Virus record (IMG/VR): IMGVR_UViG_3300027749_000212
Span: 1 to 41,328 of that record
Reading direction: 5' to 3' (one strand)
Source of the DNA: a virus
DNA: 41,328 bases
Part shown: in pieces, positions 8,003 through 17,700 of the stretch
Layout of the letters: each line of letters starts with the position of its first letter
How positions within the stretch are numbered: position 1 is the stretch's first letter
Notes under the pieces: generated by a model
The model's input: only the letters and a program-made list of their open reading frames with translations
Database searches by the model: none
What the model was told of the DNA's origin: nothing
Translations under genes and position numbers: made by a program

Positions 8003-8025
8003 GCCACACTATGCTTTAACTTATG

Positions 8026-8033
8026 ACTAAATA
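8026..8033 (+). promoter_or_regulatory. T4-late-like promoter box before gp25 gene
   Basis: ACTAAATA, ending 5 bases before the GTG at 8039 (spacer TTTAT). It supports the GTG as the real start, since no ATG in that frame lies nearby. Confidence 0.6.
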
Positions 8034-8038
8034 TTTAT

Positions 8039-8518
8039 GTGAAGTTAAAGCTTACTGATATTGAAACTACACCTCTCGAAGACGCTTCGTTAGGTAATAA
8101 CTATCTGTATAAAGATCTACAGCTCGACTTAACTAAAAAACGAACATATACTCGTGCTATCAATAATACAACATTCTTGAGTGATGTTGATAGTATATTT
8201 GACCTACAAGCTGTTACAAATAGTATAGTTACTGTATTTACTACATCACCTGGTCAGAAAATTCTCAACCCTACGTTCGGGTTAGATTTGAGAATGTATT
8301 TATTTGAACCTATAAATGAGAGTACTGCATTCTTTATTAGAGACGACATATTTAACAATCTATCTAAGTATGAACCGAGAGTGGTTGTAAAGAGAGTATC
8401 TGTTATTCCTAATATAGATGAACAACTATATGAAATTACATTACAAATAGATGTTCCACAGCTAAATATATATGGGGTATCTATTAAGAATATATTAAAT
8501 AGTGAAGGCTATATTTAA
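8039..8518 (+). CDS. 25: Baseplate wedge subunit gp25 (gpW/gp25 family)
   Basis: 159 residues, starting at GTG; the late-type box 5 bases upstream fits this start. The family signature is clear: 'VTNSIVTVFTTSPGQKILNPTFG', then 'LFEPINESTA', then 'YEPRVVVKRVSV' with the characteristic EPR. gp25 is the conserved sheath-initiating wedge protein that forms the inner baseplate core with gp6 and gp53 in contractile tails. An N-terminal extension of about 45 residues precedes the core. It is followed after 2 bases by gp6, the usual order. (Motif strings are abbreviated to key positions.). Confidence 0.92.
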   Translation: MKLKLTDIETTPLEDASLGNNYLYKDLQLDLTKKRTYTRAINNTTFLSDVDSIFDLQAVTNSIVTVFTTSPGQKILNPTFGLDLRMYLFEPINESTAFFIRDDIFNNLSKYEPRVVVKRVSVIPNIDEQLYEITLQIDVPQLNIYGVSIKNILNSEGYI

Positions 8519-8520
8519 CT

Positions 8521-10335
8521 ATGATCAAGGAACAACTGACAGATTATAAACTACCGCAAGACGCTTATGTAGCGTTTGACGCTCTCTCTTTGAAAGATTA
8601 TATCATTTCAAGATTGAGTAAGAATGAATTTTTTACTGATCAGGTTTATGAGGGAAGCAATCTATCTTCTATAATTGACATTATTGCTTATTCGTACCAT
8701 GTTCTTCTTTTCTATCTAAATGATACTGCCTCAGAATCAACATTTTCTCAAGCTACTCTATATGAGAATATGAATAAGATTGTAAACCTGATAGGTTATA
8801 AGCCTACTGGCAGACAAACTTCTATATGTTCAATTAACGCAACTGGCGGTACAGGTCTAGCAGTAGGTAATTACTACATTAGACGATTTTCATACTTCCT
8901 AGCCGATGGTATACAATATACGTTCTTAAAAGATTATAACTTTTCAAAAACAACTGCTAATGCTGAATCGTTAGAAGCGCTTAATAACAACGCTATACTA
9001 TATCAAGGTACAGTTCAACAATATCCAACATATACAGCTACGGGTATTAATTATGAAACACTCCCAATAGTTGTAACAAACATTGTAGACCAACAAGTAG
9101 AAAGGTTTATCTCTAGCGGTACTATAGCTGTATATGTAAAAGAAAAAAACAGCGGTACATATAAAGAATATCTTGAAGTTGATAACCTATATCTTTCTGA
9201 TAGTGGTAGTCGTGTATACGACTTAAGAATTAACGAGAATGGCAATTACGAAGTAAAATTTGGTAATGGTATTTTCGGAAGACGATTAGAAGAAGGTGAT
9301 GAAGTAGTTATATACTATATTCTTAGTGATAATGTTAATGGATTAATTTCTGCTAACACTTTGAATGGTAATAAGATCTTTACATATTCTACAGCTCTAT
9401 TTGAAACAATATACTCTCAAATAACAACTGAAGACTCAACTCTTGTTACTAATACAGTTAGTGCTGACATAACATTTAACAATCTTACTGATTCTACTTT
9501 CATAAGTAATTCAGAATCGGTTGATGACATAAGAAATAATGTTCCAAAATTTGTATCTTCTAATCAACGTTTAGTAACAACAGAAGACTTTACATCTTTC
9601 TTCGAAAAAGAGCTATCAAACATAGCTCAATCGGTATATGTAGCTTCTAACAAAGAATTTATTGATTCTTATGTGAAGTACTTCTACGATATTAGTGTTG
9701 ATCCGACTAAAGTAAACAGAGTATTAATTAACCAAGTTAATTTTGCAGATAGCTGTGATTTTAACAATGTTAATGTGTTCTGTGTACCTAAGTTTAGTAT
9801 AGCAAGCAACAATACACTTAACTATGTACCAACATCGTTCAAGAATCTTATTGTTGACATGGCTCAAAGTAAGAAGGTAGTAGGTATGGAGATAGTACCT
9901 CGTGATCCTGTATATGTAACATTTAAGTTTGGCATTACTAATCAGCAGATCGTTACACCAAGCATAGCAGACAGTTGTAAATTAGTTGTTGTTCGTGAGG
10001 CATCTAATAAGGTACAAAAAGATACATTAAAAAATCGTGTTGCAGGCATTATTACAAGTTTCTTTGACTTAAAGAATAACAATCTTGGTCAGAACGTCAG
10101 TATACGCTCACTTACTTCACAAATCTTAAGTGTTATGGGTGTTCGTTCTGTTAAAACTGTTAATACTGCAGAAAATGTAACATTCCAAGGTATTTCTTTC
10201 ATTGTTTGGAATCCTATTTATGCAACAGATGATATTGTAGTTATGAATCAAGATACTACACTACCATTTTTTAAATTCCCATATTTTAATTCACCAGAGA
10301 CGATAACTAACTTTATAGAAGTTGTAGATGAGTAA
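8521..10335 (+). CDS. 6: Baseplate wedge subunit gp6 (gpJ-like)
   Basis: 604 residues; T4 gp6 is 660. The N-terminal part 'FFTDQVYEGSNLSSIIDIIAY', with 'FYLNDTASESTFSQATLYEN' and 'VNLIGYKPTGRQTS', is the conserved start of gp6/gpJ wedge proteins, in which a helical bundle lines the baseplate ring. Middle 'YEVKFGNGIFGRRLEEGDEVVIYYI' corresponds to the conserved 'F.FGdg..G..p..G..v.v.Y' segment. The C-terminal third matches the dimerisation half of gp6 by position. It overlaps the next gene by 8 bases. With gp25 and gp53 it forms the wedge core. (Strings quoted are split conserved segments.). Confidence 0.92.
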   Translation: MIKEQLTDYKLPQDAYVAFDALSLKDYIISRLSKNEFFTDQVYEGSNLSSIIDIIAYSYHVLLFYLNDTASESTFSQATLYENMNKIVNLIGYKPTGRQTSICSINATGGTGLAVGNYYIRRFSYFLADGIQYTFLKDYNFSKTTANAESLEALNNNAILYQGTVQQYPTYTATGINYETLPIVVTNIVDQQVERFISSGTIAVYVKEKNSGTYKEYLEVDNLYLSDSGSRVYDLRINENGNYEVKFGNGIFGRRLEEGDEVVIYYILSDNVNGLISANTLNGNKIFTYSTALFETIYSQITTEDSTLVTNTVSADITFNNLTDSTFISNSESVDDIRNNVPKFVSSNQRLVTTEDFTSFFEKELSNIAQSVYVASNKEFIDSYVKYFYDISVDPTKVNRVLINQVNFADSCDFNNVNVFCVPKFSIASNNTLNYVPTSFKNLIVDMAQSKKVVGMEIVPRDPVYVTFKFGITNQQIVTPSIADSCKLVVVREASNKVQKDTLKNRVAGIITSFFDLKNNNLGQNVSIRSLTSQILSVMGVRSVKTVNTAENVTFQGISFIVWNPIYATDDIVVMNQDTTLPFFKFPYFNSPETITNFIEVVDE

Positions 10336-12430
10336 TATAAATTCAACATATGCGGATTTTAACGTTGTAGACTATCAAAATAACACTACATCGTTATCAT
10401 CTTACTGTCTATCTATTACACCACTGACGTTTGTACCCATTATACCGTCTAGCTTTGGTGAAAGTGTACGTGTAGTCTGGGATTTTGGTGATACACAAAG
10501 CTCTACTACACTATCACCTACACATATATACAGTACTCCAGGCGCTTATGCAGTAAAATTATTTGTTTATGATAAGTTTAATCAAGCAAACCTTGCTAGT
10601 ATATCTAAAACAGTAATCATTAAAGATTATATTGAAGATACTTTTAAAATAAACACTTTTAACTTAGCATTAAATTGTGGTAAATTATCTAATAGCATAC
10701 AAATAACTCAAACCTTACCATACTATTACACTAATTCAACAATAAATTATACAGTATCAGGCTCAAAATCAACTAGCTACTCAGAATTTGAACCATATAA
10801 GTATAACCACCTCAAGCGTTACAACTCTTTATTAACTAAGAACTTTATACCTTCAAGTAATAGCTACGAATTAGTAGAAGCTAATTCTATTAGCTTACCT
10901 TTAACTGCAATATATGTAAAATTAACTAACAATGCACTTCAACAATCACTTACGGGTGATAATAGTTCTATTATCGTAGGTTTTTCTGGTATAGGTACGT
11001 ACTATTACCGAGATGACTTACCTACTAACAAGTTTAATTTAGTTTTAAGTAGACAGTATGGTAATATTAATAATCCACTTAACGTAACTCTTTCAGGAGC
11101 TGTAGTTGAGAATAGTGACATATCTAAACTTTCAATTACGTCTAATGGCGTTGATGGTGATAGTGAACCTCTTTCAACATTTAACATCAATACTACTAAG
11201 TTTAATAACTCAAAAATACATTTTGTTATTAAGTTAAAGGATAGTAATAACAATACTATTAAGAATGTTAACCCACTCACCTTAAATGGGTTAAGTTCTA
11301 ATCAAATTCAAGTTAACTTAGTTAAAAATGGCGATGCACTAAGCACAACGACATATGTTATTAGTAGCTTACAAAGTACACTAACAGCACTGTCATCTGG
11401 TGGTTATTTTAGAGGCTACCTCGAATATACAAGTGATTTAACTGAACCACTAACAGGTGTTGCTTTAAGTGCTATAGCTACTTCAATTAAAACAATAAGT
11501 GGAACTTCAATTAATGGATCTTTTAATGGTTTATCTAATACATTTGATATATACCCATACGATTATTTTAAACTCTACAAAAAAGGTGAAGACTTCGACG
11601 GTGAGGCAATGTATAAGAGTTTGAGATTTCAAGAAACTCTACTTGATAAGGAAATATTCTTCGGTGATTTCCTTGGAAGTATATTTGGCGATGCAAACTC
11701 AGATATTGAAGCATTAAGTAAGAAGATAAATGAAAGAATATCTAATTTTGTTGATAACACTACTAATATTGACACGGCTGAAATTATAAGATTATTATCT
11801 ATGAGTCAGATGCTAGATAATTCAAATACAATTTTCGATCAAAATCTAGCTAACTTCCCTAACAAGATACAACGCTTAGTTAGCTTACTATCTATAAAGG
11901 ATAGTAAGTTGTTTGGTATTCAGAATAAGTTTGCTGAGAATTTTAATAGTCTAGGTAGAACAACAAACGACATATACGGCAGAAATCTCGGTACTAAAAT
12001 AGACCCATACACATACGTAGTGTCACCTACAGATAACATTGTAGCGTATGAAAAATTTAGTAGAAAATACATCTTACTAAACACATACCAACCATTACAG
12101 GGTGTTATTACGTCTCCAACACTTGATACTGAATCGAGTTTATCTTTATTAACTGAGAGTAATGATGATATACTAACTGAAGGAGTGTATTTTATAAAAG
12201 ACTATAACAATACATGGGGATGGCCGTTGATATTACCTCAGAACTTTACGTCAGCTAATATTGATACTTTTTATGAGTTCTATACGTTTGTTAATGTATA
12301 TGATGATAAATACATTGGTGGTGTGTTAGATATGAATCTTACAAACGTAACACCGAGTACTAATGATAATGTATACAATACAATTATACTTGATACACTA
12401 TATCAGTCGCTTTCTCTCAATACAAACTAA
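10328..12430 (+). CDS. PKD-domain baseplate protein in the gp7 position
   Basis: 700 residues. Residues about 20-98 form a PKD-like Ig fold with the hallmark VVWDFGDTQSS and 'HIYSTPGAYAVKLFVYD'. Residues 100-410 are beta-rich, Asn/Ser/Thr-rich and repetitive in style. Residues about 410-600 are different: helical and charged (KLYKKGEDFDGEAMYKSLRF, then 'IFFGDFLGSIFGD', 'DTAEIIRLLSMSQMLD'). T4 gene 7 follows gene 6 and encodes the outer wedge protein; this gene's place and size suggest an analogous wedge or fibre-attachment role. No gp7 motif is recognised. It has no TAAATA box of its own and is coupled to gp6 by an 8-base overlap. Confidence 0.68.
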   Translation: MSNINSTYADFNVVDYQNNTTSLSSYCLSITPLTFVPIIPSSFGESVRVVWDFGDTQSSTTLSPTHIYSTPGAYAVKLFVYDKFNQANLASISKTVIIKDYIEDTFKINTFNLALNCGKLSNSIQITQTLPYYYTNSTINYTVSGSKSTSYSEFEPYKYNHLKRYNSLLTKNFIPSSNSYELVEANSISLPLTAIYVKLTNNALQQSLTGDNSSIIVGFSGIGTYYYRDDLPTNKFNLVLSRQYGNINNPLNVTLSGAVVENSDISKLSITSNGVDGDSEPLSTFNINTTKFNNSKIHFVIKLKDSNNNTIKNVNPLTLNGLSSNQIQVNLVKNGDALSTTTYVISSLQSTLTALSSGGYFRGYLEYTSDLTEPLTGVALSAIATSIKTISGTSINGSFNGLSNTFDIYPYDYFKLYKKGEDFDGEAMYKSLRFQETLLDKEIFFGDFLGSIFGDANSDIEALSKKINERISNFVDNTTNIDTAEIIRLLSMSQMLDNSNTIFDQNLANFPNKIQRLVSLLSIKDSKLFGIQNKFAENFNSLGRTTNDIYGRNLGTKIDPYTYVVSPTDNIVAYEKFSRKYILLNTYQPLQGVITSPTLDTESSLSLLTESNDDILTEGVYFIKDYNNTWGWPLILPQNFTSANIDTFYEFYTFVNVYDDKYIGGVLDMNLTNVTPSTNDNVYNTIILDTLYQSLSLNTN

Positions 12431-12433
12431 ATA
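12426..12433 (+). promoter_or_regulatory. T4-late-like promoter box
   Basis: ACTAAATA, ending 6 bases before the ATG at 12440. The TAA inside the box is also the stop codon of the previous gene. Confidence 0.55.
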
Positions 12434-12439
12434 ACTTTA

Positions 12440-14563
12440 ATGCTCACACTAGGGTTTCCACCAGTTCCTTTCTCTATTACAAATGTGAATGTCGATAGAC
12501 GTTTTGCTAAGGATGGTACTAGTCCGTTTAGTTTGTTAGAGTTTATTAAGACAGTTGCTAACTTAGTTAATTCAAATAACGTTACCACTTATTATAATCA
12601 TTATATTACTACATGGAATAATTTTAAGAATAAGAAGACCTCTACTTCTGATATCTTAATTGTAGAAGGTTATCGTTCATTTGTTAAAGACTTAACTCTT
12701 AACTACAATAGTGCAGCTGAGAATAAGTTTTTATCTAACATAGATTATTCCGATCCCTATGATCTTGATGTAGCTACAAAATTTATTGCAGCTAAGATTA
12801 AATCTATAGCTGACTATTACCGTGATAAGCGTGAAGAGGTTAAGCTAGAGCCTATAAGAAAAAAGTATAAAGCTTCATCTAAAGGCTTTGTAAGTTCTAT
12901 TAAAGAGAGGATAATAGAGTTTCTTGCTAATAATGCTAATCAAACAATTGTATCAGATATTGATACAATAGCGAGTAAGCTTAACGTTAACGTTGATCCA
13001 TTATATGATGCTGAGACAGGCTACTTTAACAAACAACCTGATCAGAGCGTTTATGGTTTGTATGATAGAGATTACAATGAAGATATATTTCTCAAGAGTA
13101 ATACAGAATTAGTATCTAAAGTATTTGCAGGCTTATCAACTACTGATCGAATTTTACAAGAAGTAGATGATGTATTTGATGATAAACGTGAACTTACTAA
13201 GAAATATATGGGTACAGATTTTTTCTATATATCTGCTACGCCTGTAATTAGCAATGTACCAGTTCTTAATGTACAGTCAAATACTAGTGTTAGATATAAC
13301 ACTGAGTTTATTAAAGTACTTACAACTACTTTACCTGTATCTGCTACTAGCACTACATTACCTGCATCTGCTAGCACTACTTCACTACCTCCAGGTCCTC
13401 CAGGTACTAGCACTACTTCACCACCACCTACTTTACCTCCAGGTACTAGCACTACTTCACCTCCAACTACTTTACCTCCAGCTACTAGCACTACTTTACC
13501 TCCTCCAGCTACACTACCTCCATTTGTATTTAATGATCGTAAGTATTCATGTGTTAACTTTAACTGTCTAAGTAGAAGAGATGGTAAGTTTAAAACGAAA
13601 GCAGAATGTCAAGCTTCTTGTAAAAAACCTGAGCCACCACCACCTCCGACACCACCACCGGGCGGCGATGGTGGTAAACCACCTGGAGGCGGTGGTGGTA
13701 AACCACCTGGAGGCGGTGGTGGTTGTGGTTGTAAGAGCATTCTGCTTTTTAGTTCTGGACCGGTTACAACAGACAAAAGAAACATAGAGTGTCTTAATGA
13801 AGGTGAAACAATAGATTATTTCGTAGACGATATAGTATCGTTTACTTGTACTGATCCAAACTATAAATTCATCGACCTCCGTAAATCACCCAATGCAGCT
13901 GTCGAAACTATTGTAACTCCACATTTAACTGGCGCTAGCTATAGGCATAAGTTTCAACTTGGTTGTCTGTCAGACACTGTCAATGGTAATCCAGACATTG
14001 ATACCTCTACAATGTATGGTATGGATATTATACATGTTCCAACTAAGAAAGTAACAGGTTGTAGTTATTTTATAACAGGTGATACTGGCCACCCGTCCGG
14101 AGACGTCGCTGCCGAGCCAATAACTTATGTCGGGCCTGGTCGTAATGAGTTTATTCTCAAAAAATATAAATGCTGTGGCGGTAAGCCTAATCCAACTACA
14201 TCACCTAATCCAACTACATCAACTACTCTCTGTCCTGAGTGTGACGGGCCTCCTGATCCGCCGCCGCCACCGCCACCTGAGCCTACATTGTCACCTACTG
14301 GGTCAACCACTAATCCACCTACTGGGTCAACCACTAATCCACCTACTGGGTCAACCACTAATCCACCTACTGGGCCAACCACTGACTGTCCTCCATGCTC
14401 GGATGGTGGTAGTGGATCTGATTCAACTAAAAGAGGTAGACCTAAACCATATGTAGTAAAGGGTGACCCACCTACTCTACCACCACCAACTACGTCAACA
14501 GAACCGTCGGTGCAACCACCTAATCAACCGTACAGTAATGGTGGCCCATTCCAACTCGTGTAA
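12440..14563 (+). CDS. Mucin-like, Cys-rich baseplate/fibre protein
   Basis: 707 residues with distinct zones. Residues 1-285 are a helical/charged folded domain (IKTVANLVNSNNV; SIKERIIEFLANNANQ; DRILQEVDDVFDDKREL). Residues about 295-360 are Thr/Ser/Pro repeats (GTSTTSPP.TLPP). Residues about 366-395 hold a small Cys motif, YSCVNFNCLSRRDG then 'TKAECQASC'. A Pro/Gly linker with two GGGGKPP-type units follows, then a Cys-containing beta-rich domain (about 430-580). The tail, 580-707, is again Pro/Thr-rich, with TGSTTNPP repeats and 'CPPC'. The architecture resembles a surface stalk with flexible hinges. The N-terminal domain may anchor it to the baseplate; this is inference from position. The box at 12426-12433 suggests late transcription. 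Confidence 0.72.
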   Translation: MLTLGFPPVPFSITNVNVDRRFAKDGTSPFSLLEFIKTVANLVNSNNVTTYYNHYITTWNNFKNKKTSTSDILIVEGYRSFVKDLTLNYNSAAENKFLSNIDYSDPYDLDVATKFIAAKIKSIADYYRDKREEVKLEPIRKKYKASSKGFVSSIKERIIEFLANNANQTIVSDIDTIASKLNVNVDPLYDAETGYFNKQPDQSVYGLYDRDYNEDIFLKSNTELVSKVFAGLSTTDRILQEVDDVFDDKRELTKKYMGTDFFYISATPVISNVPVLNVQSNTSVRYNTEFIKVLTTTLPVSATSTTLPASASTTSLPPGPPGTSTTSPPPTLPPGTSTTSPPTTLPPATSTTLPPPATLPPFVFNDRKYSCVNFNCLSRRDGKFKTKAECQASCKKPEPPPPPTPPPGGDGGKPPGGGGGKPPGGGGGCGCKSILLFSSGPVTTDKRNIECLNEGETIDYFVDDIVSFTCTDPNYKFIDLRKSPNAAVETIVTPHLTGASYRHKFQLGCLSDTVNGNPDIDTSTMYGMDIIHVPTKKVTGCSYFITGDTGHPSGDVAAEPITYVGPGRNEFILKKYKCCGGKPNPTTSPNPTTSTTLCPECDGPPDPPPPPPPEPTLSPTGSTTNPPTGSTTNPPTGSTTNPPTGPTTDCPPCSDGGSGSDSTKRGRPKPYVVKGDPPTLPPPTTSTEPSVQPPNQPYSNGGPFQLV
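13403..13519 (+). repeat. 39-bp coding tandem repeats (Thr/Ser/Pro)
   Basis: Units start at 13403 and 13442, with a more diverged third at 13481. Each encodes about 13 residues of the form GTSTTSPPxTLPP. Related Thr/Pro codons extend back to about 13324. The repeats stay in frame. Confidence 0.85.
13670..13717 (+). repeat. 24-bp coding tandem repeat (Gly/Pro linker)
   Basis: Two copies, 13670-13693 and 13694-13717, each encoding a GGKPPGGG-type octapeptide. They form the hinge between the Cys motif and the following domain of the same protein. Confidence 0.8.
14297..14383 (+). repeat. 24-bp coding tandem repeat (TGSTTNPP)
   Basis: Three exact or near-exact units at 14297, 14321 and 14345 and a partial fourth at 14369. 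Each encodes TGSTTNPP. The near identity suggests that copy number can vary by slippage or recombination. Confidence 0.9.
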
Positions 14564-14592
14564 AATAATTAACCTTAGGGGTGTAATATATA

Positions 14593-14624
14593 TGTAACGC
14601 CTGTTCCCAGGTAAAGTTGTTACA
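14593..14624 (+). terminator. Possible hairpin in the longest intergenic gap
   Basis: TGTAAC (14593-14598) can pair with GTTACA (14619-14624), and inside it CCTG (14600-14603) with CAGG (14608-14611). Two further AT-rich palindromes follow: ACATTT/AAATGT (14622-14634) and AATGTACATT (14630-14639). There is no clear U-run, so this may be a weak terminator, an mRNA-stability element or a processing site. The gap 14564-14730 otherwise holds only the late-type box and a 19-codon reading frame. Confidence 0.35.
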
Positions 14625-14678
14625 TTTTAAATGTACATTATAATAATGCAATAGATAATAATTTTAATATTTATCTAA

Positions 14679-14738
14679 ATGGCACTTACTAATGCTGTAG
14701 AGATATTAGCTCTGGCTATAAATATACATAATGAGTGA
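14679..14738 (+). CDS. Possible 19-residue micro-ORF overlapping the next start
   Basis: ATG at 14679 reads MALTNAVEILALAINIHNE and stops at TGA 14736-14738, overlapping the ATG of the 1203-residue gene by 8 bases in another frame. It could be a leader peptide, a vestige of a lost gene, or chance. The promoter box at 14717-14724 lies inside it, so transcripts from that box would not contain it. Low confidence. Confidence 0.2.
   Translation: MALTNAVEILALAINIHNE
14717..14724 (+). promoter_or_regulatory. T4-late promoter, exact TATAAATA
   Basis: Perfect match to the T4 late consensus TATAAATA, ending 6 bases before the ATG at 14731. Spacer TACATA. Confidence 0.7.
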
Positions 14739-17700
14739 TGTTGTTGTAAGTAATACAATTTTAGACTACTCTCTAGTGAGGTACTATAATATACCTCACA
14801 CAACTGTAGTTAATTTTTGTGCTGGATTTTTATTTCCTAATAATAAAGATTTAGTTAAAGCTGTTTGGGATTTTGGTGATGGTAATTCTGCAGTTATAAC
14901 ACTACCAAGCTCATCATATAGCAGTATTCTCAGCTCAATAAATAATGTATCTAATTTTTTTCCTAGCTGGACTACTACTACTGCTGAAGATAAGAGTGTA
15001 CTTATACCGAAATTTGATACGATTTACACATACAATGCAGACGGCAATTATATTGTTAATGTAACACTGATAGATAGCAGCGGTGTAAGCTATACTGGTG
15101 AATCTATTACAGTAACAGTTGCATCTACTAACAAAATATACACAGTTCCAGCTAGTTGGGATACTATATCACAGACCTATACAGTAGGTACTGATGTAAA
15201 TTACTTATTAGCTGATGGTCAGCCTGCTGTAACAACAGTTGCATCTTCTGTTTCAAGCTTACCGTTAACTGTAGGTTATGAAATAAAAAATATCAACCGT
15301 TTAGATATTGATTATATTGAATGGTCTTTTGGTGATGGTACGGTAGATGTTACAAGTGTTTTTGGTTCCCCTATAACTACAGATATTTCTCGTAATAACT
15401 ACACATATAGACTTTTACCATCACAATTGGTCTATGTACCGCAGGTAACTTTATACTTTAATAATAAAACAAAGTATAAAGTTCAGGTACCAACACTACC
15501 ATTGTTAGATACATCGAATATTTGTTTCGGTATTGCTGATAGTAATCAAAGCGAGGTGCTAGCTACGGCACCTTTCAATATAACACCTGTACTTAGCTAT
15601 GATTTACCTGTTGAGGTTAAATTCATCAGTGTAATTGACAAAGGCTTAAAATATATTATATGGAATTACAGTGATAGTGAATATAATGTTGTACCTGTAA
15701 CCTATACTGATAGCCTTAGCAATATGGTACAAGTTCAGGAAGTTACTCATAAGTATACTTCAGTAAACTACTATGGATTTTATCCAACATGCTTGTTTAT
15801 ATATGATAATAATGGAAGTTATTCTGCAAAAAGCTTTAAACCATCTAAACTTCTCAACTATCAATTAGGTCTTATTAATAATAAGCCAGATAGTAACGGA
15901 AATGCTGCTACAGGCAATAATTACTATATCTTTAGTACTACTAACTACGAAAAATATCAACGAATAAGTTCATTAGTTGAATATCCACCAACTAACACAG
16001 GTTTCGCTACATTACATTTAAGATTAAGCTTAGAACTAACAGATCAAATATTATACTTTGAAAAAATTGTATGGAAAGTTGGTAATAGAAAGATTACACA
16101 AGATAAAAATACATCTGAAAGCTTTGGTAAGTTAACAATACCTAATATACCTACTTCAAGCACTTTAAATACGCCGATAGATATAACTGCTACACTATAC
16201 GGTATTCCTGCTATATTTGCTGATGCTACTGGTGATAATTTCATGGTTGAGTACGACTCTTATAGTCGTCCCGTGTATGTAAATGATAAAGATTATCAAG
16301 AGTCGATTAACGAAGAATCTAAAACTACTATAGCTCGAGGGCCAATTACTCCACCGACAATCATAACGACCAATTTAGGTGTTGAGATAATAACACCTAT
16401 TATTGACACAAATGTAGTCGTTGTAGAAGAAGAAGTGCCTGTATACATTGGTAGTAACATTGTTTTTGAAAAGTTATTCACCGCTACTAACCCTATTGGT
16501 AATTTCTTAAACAGATACTACCCTACTGTAGCGTCTTCCCCGTCTAATAACTTTGTAACTAAGCGTGTTATAGGGTTCTTTAGACCTAGTAAGACTACAC
16601 CAGTCGTTGTTGATCCTGGTAAGTTTACATTTACCATAAATCTTGAATCACTTGAATATAACAAACCTTATTACTTCCCTGACCCTTACAAATACGGGAG
16701 TAACATCGAGGTTATTGATTTCTTCTCACTTACTCAATCGTTTAAGAATAATGCTAGATTAGGTTACGCTCGTAACGAGCCGAATCAACCTGCTGATAGC
16801 GTATCTTTTTATGGTTATAACTCTTCTAAGTCAAAGAATCTCAAATCTATCGTTGATAGCGGTTATTTTCACGATGAAAAGGAAGACATTTACGGAAACG
16901 TATACGGGTTACTTAAAGATAATAACAATTTTAGACAGAATATTAATTTAACTGAAGTAAAGGAAGTTTTATACTTACAACTCAACGGTTACAAGTTCTA
17001 CGATGATATTTTTGGTGAGAATAAGAGTTTTAACTATGCATTAACAGGTATTCTTAATACTCAAACTATACGCTCAGGTCTATCTACTGTTACAAATGGA
17101 TTTTCTGCCCGCTCATCACAGTATTACACACTAAACTTTGGTGATTTTAAACATATTACTGAATTTATATCACCAACTGAGGTTATAGATATTAATACAC
17201 AGTATCTACACCCTGCTTCAGTTGGTATTCGTGATGGTGCATATTTTACACTTAACGATACCGGACGCTTACCTGATCCTATACGATCTGACTTATCTAG
17301 CTTCCCTGGAACTGGCACATATTACTTTAGTACTCTTCTCGAAGCAGGTGTAAATACAGCTGTACCATATACAAGACCAACCTTTCCTACTTTATCAGCT
17401 ACATTCACACAATCTGTTAGAGTATCTGCAAATAATGGTGTAATAGATGTTGACGGTGGTTCATTCTTAACGAATTACAACACTACAGAGAGTTTCTACA
17501 GTCTGACTGAAAAGGCTTATGTAGATAGTGTTGATCCTAAAGCTGTTACTACATACACAACTAATACTACAATATCAACTAACAGTATAGTTGAACGTAA
17601 TAGCCTATTAGGTTCTGTAGTTGTAGGTGATGCTATGGGTAATTATGATAATATACTGAGTAAGTTGTCTTACATGCAAAGTAAATACCCTCTGTCAGTA

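Noticed and set aside
13225-13787. Several reading frames opposite and alongside the Thr/Pro repeats
   Set aside because: Low-complexity repeats leave other frames open; the resulting proteins are pure Val/Gly or Leu/His runs with no gene-like features.
14125-14456. Frames on both strands over the TGSTTNPP repeats
   Set aside because: Same reason: shadows of the repeat, with Gly/Val and Leu/Gln runs and no start context.
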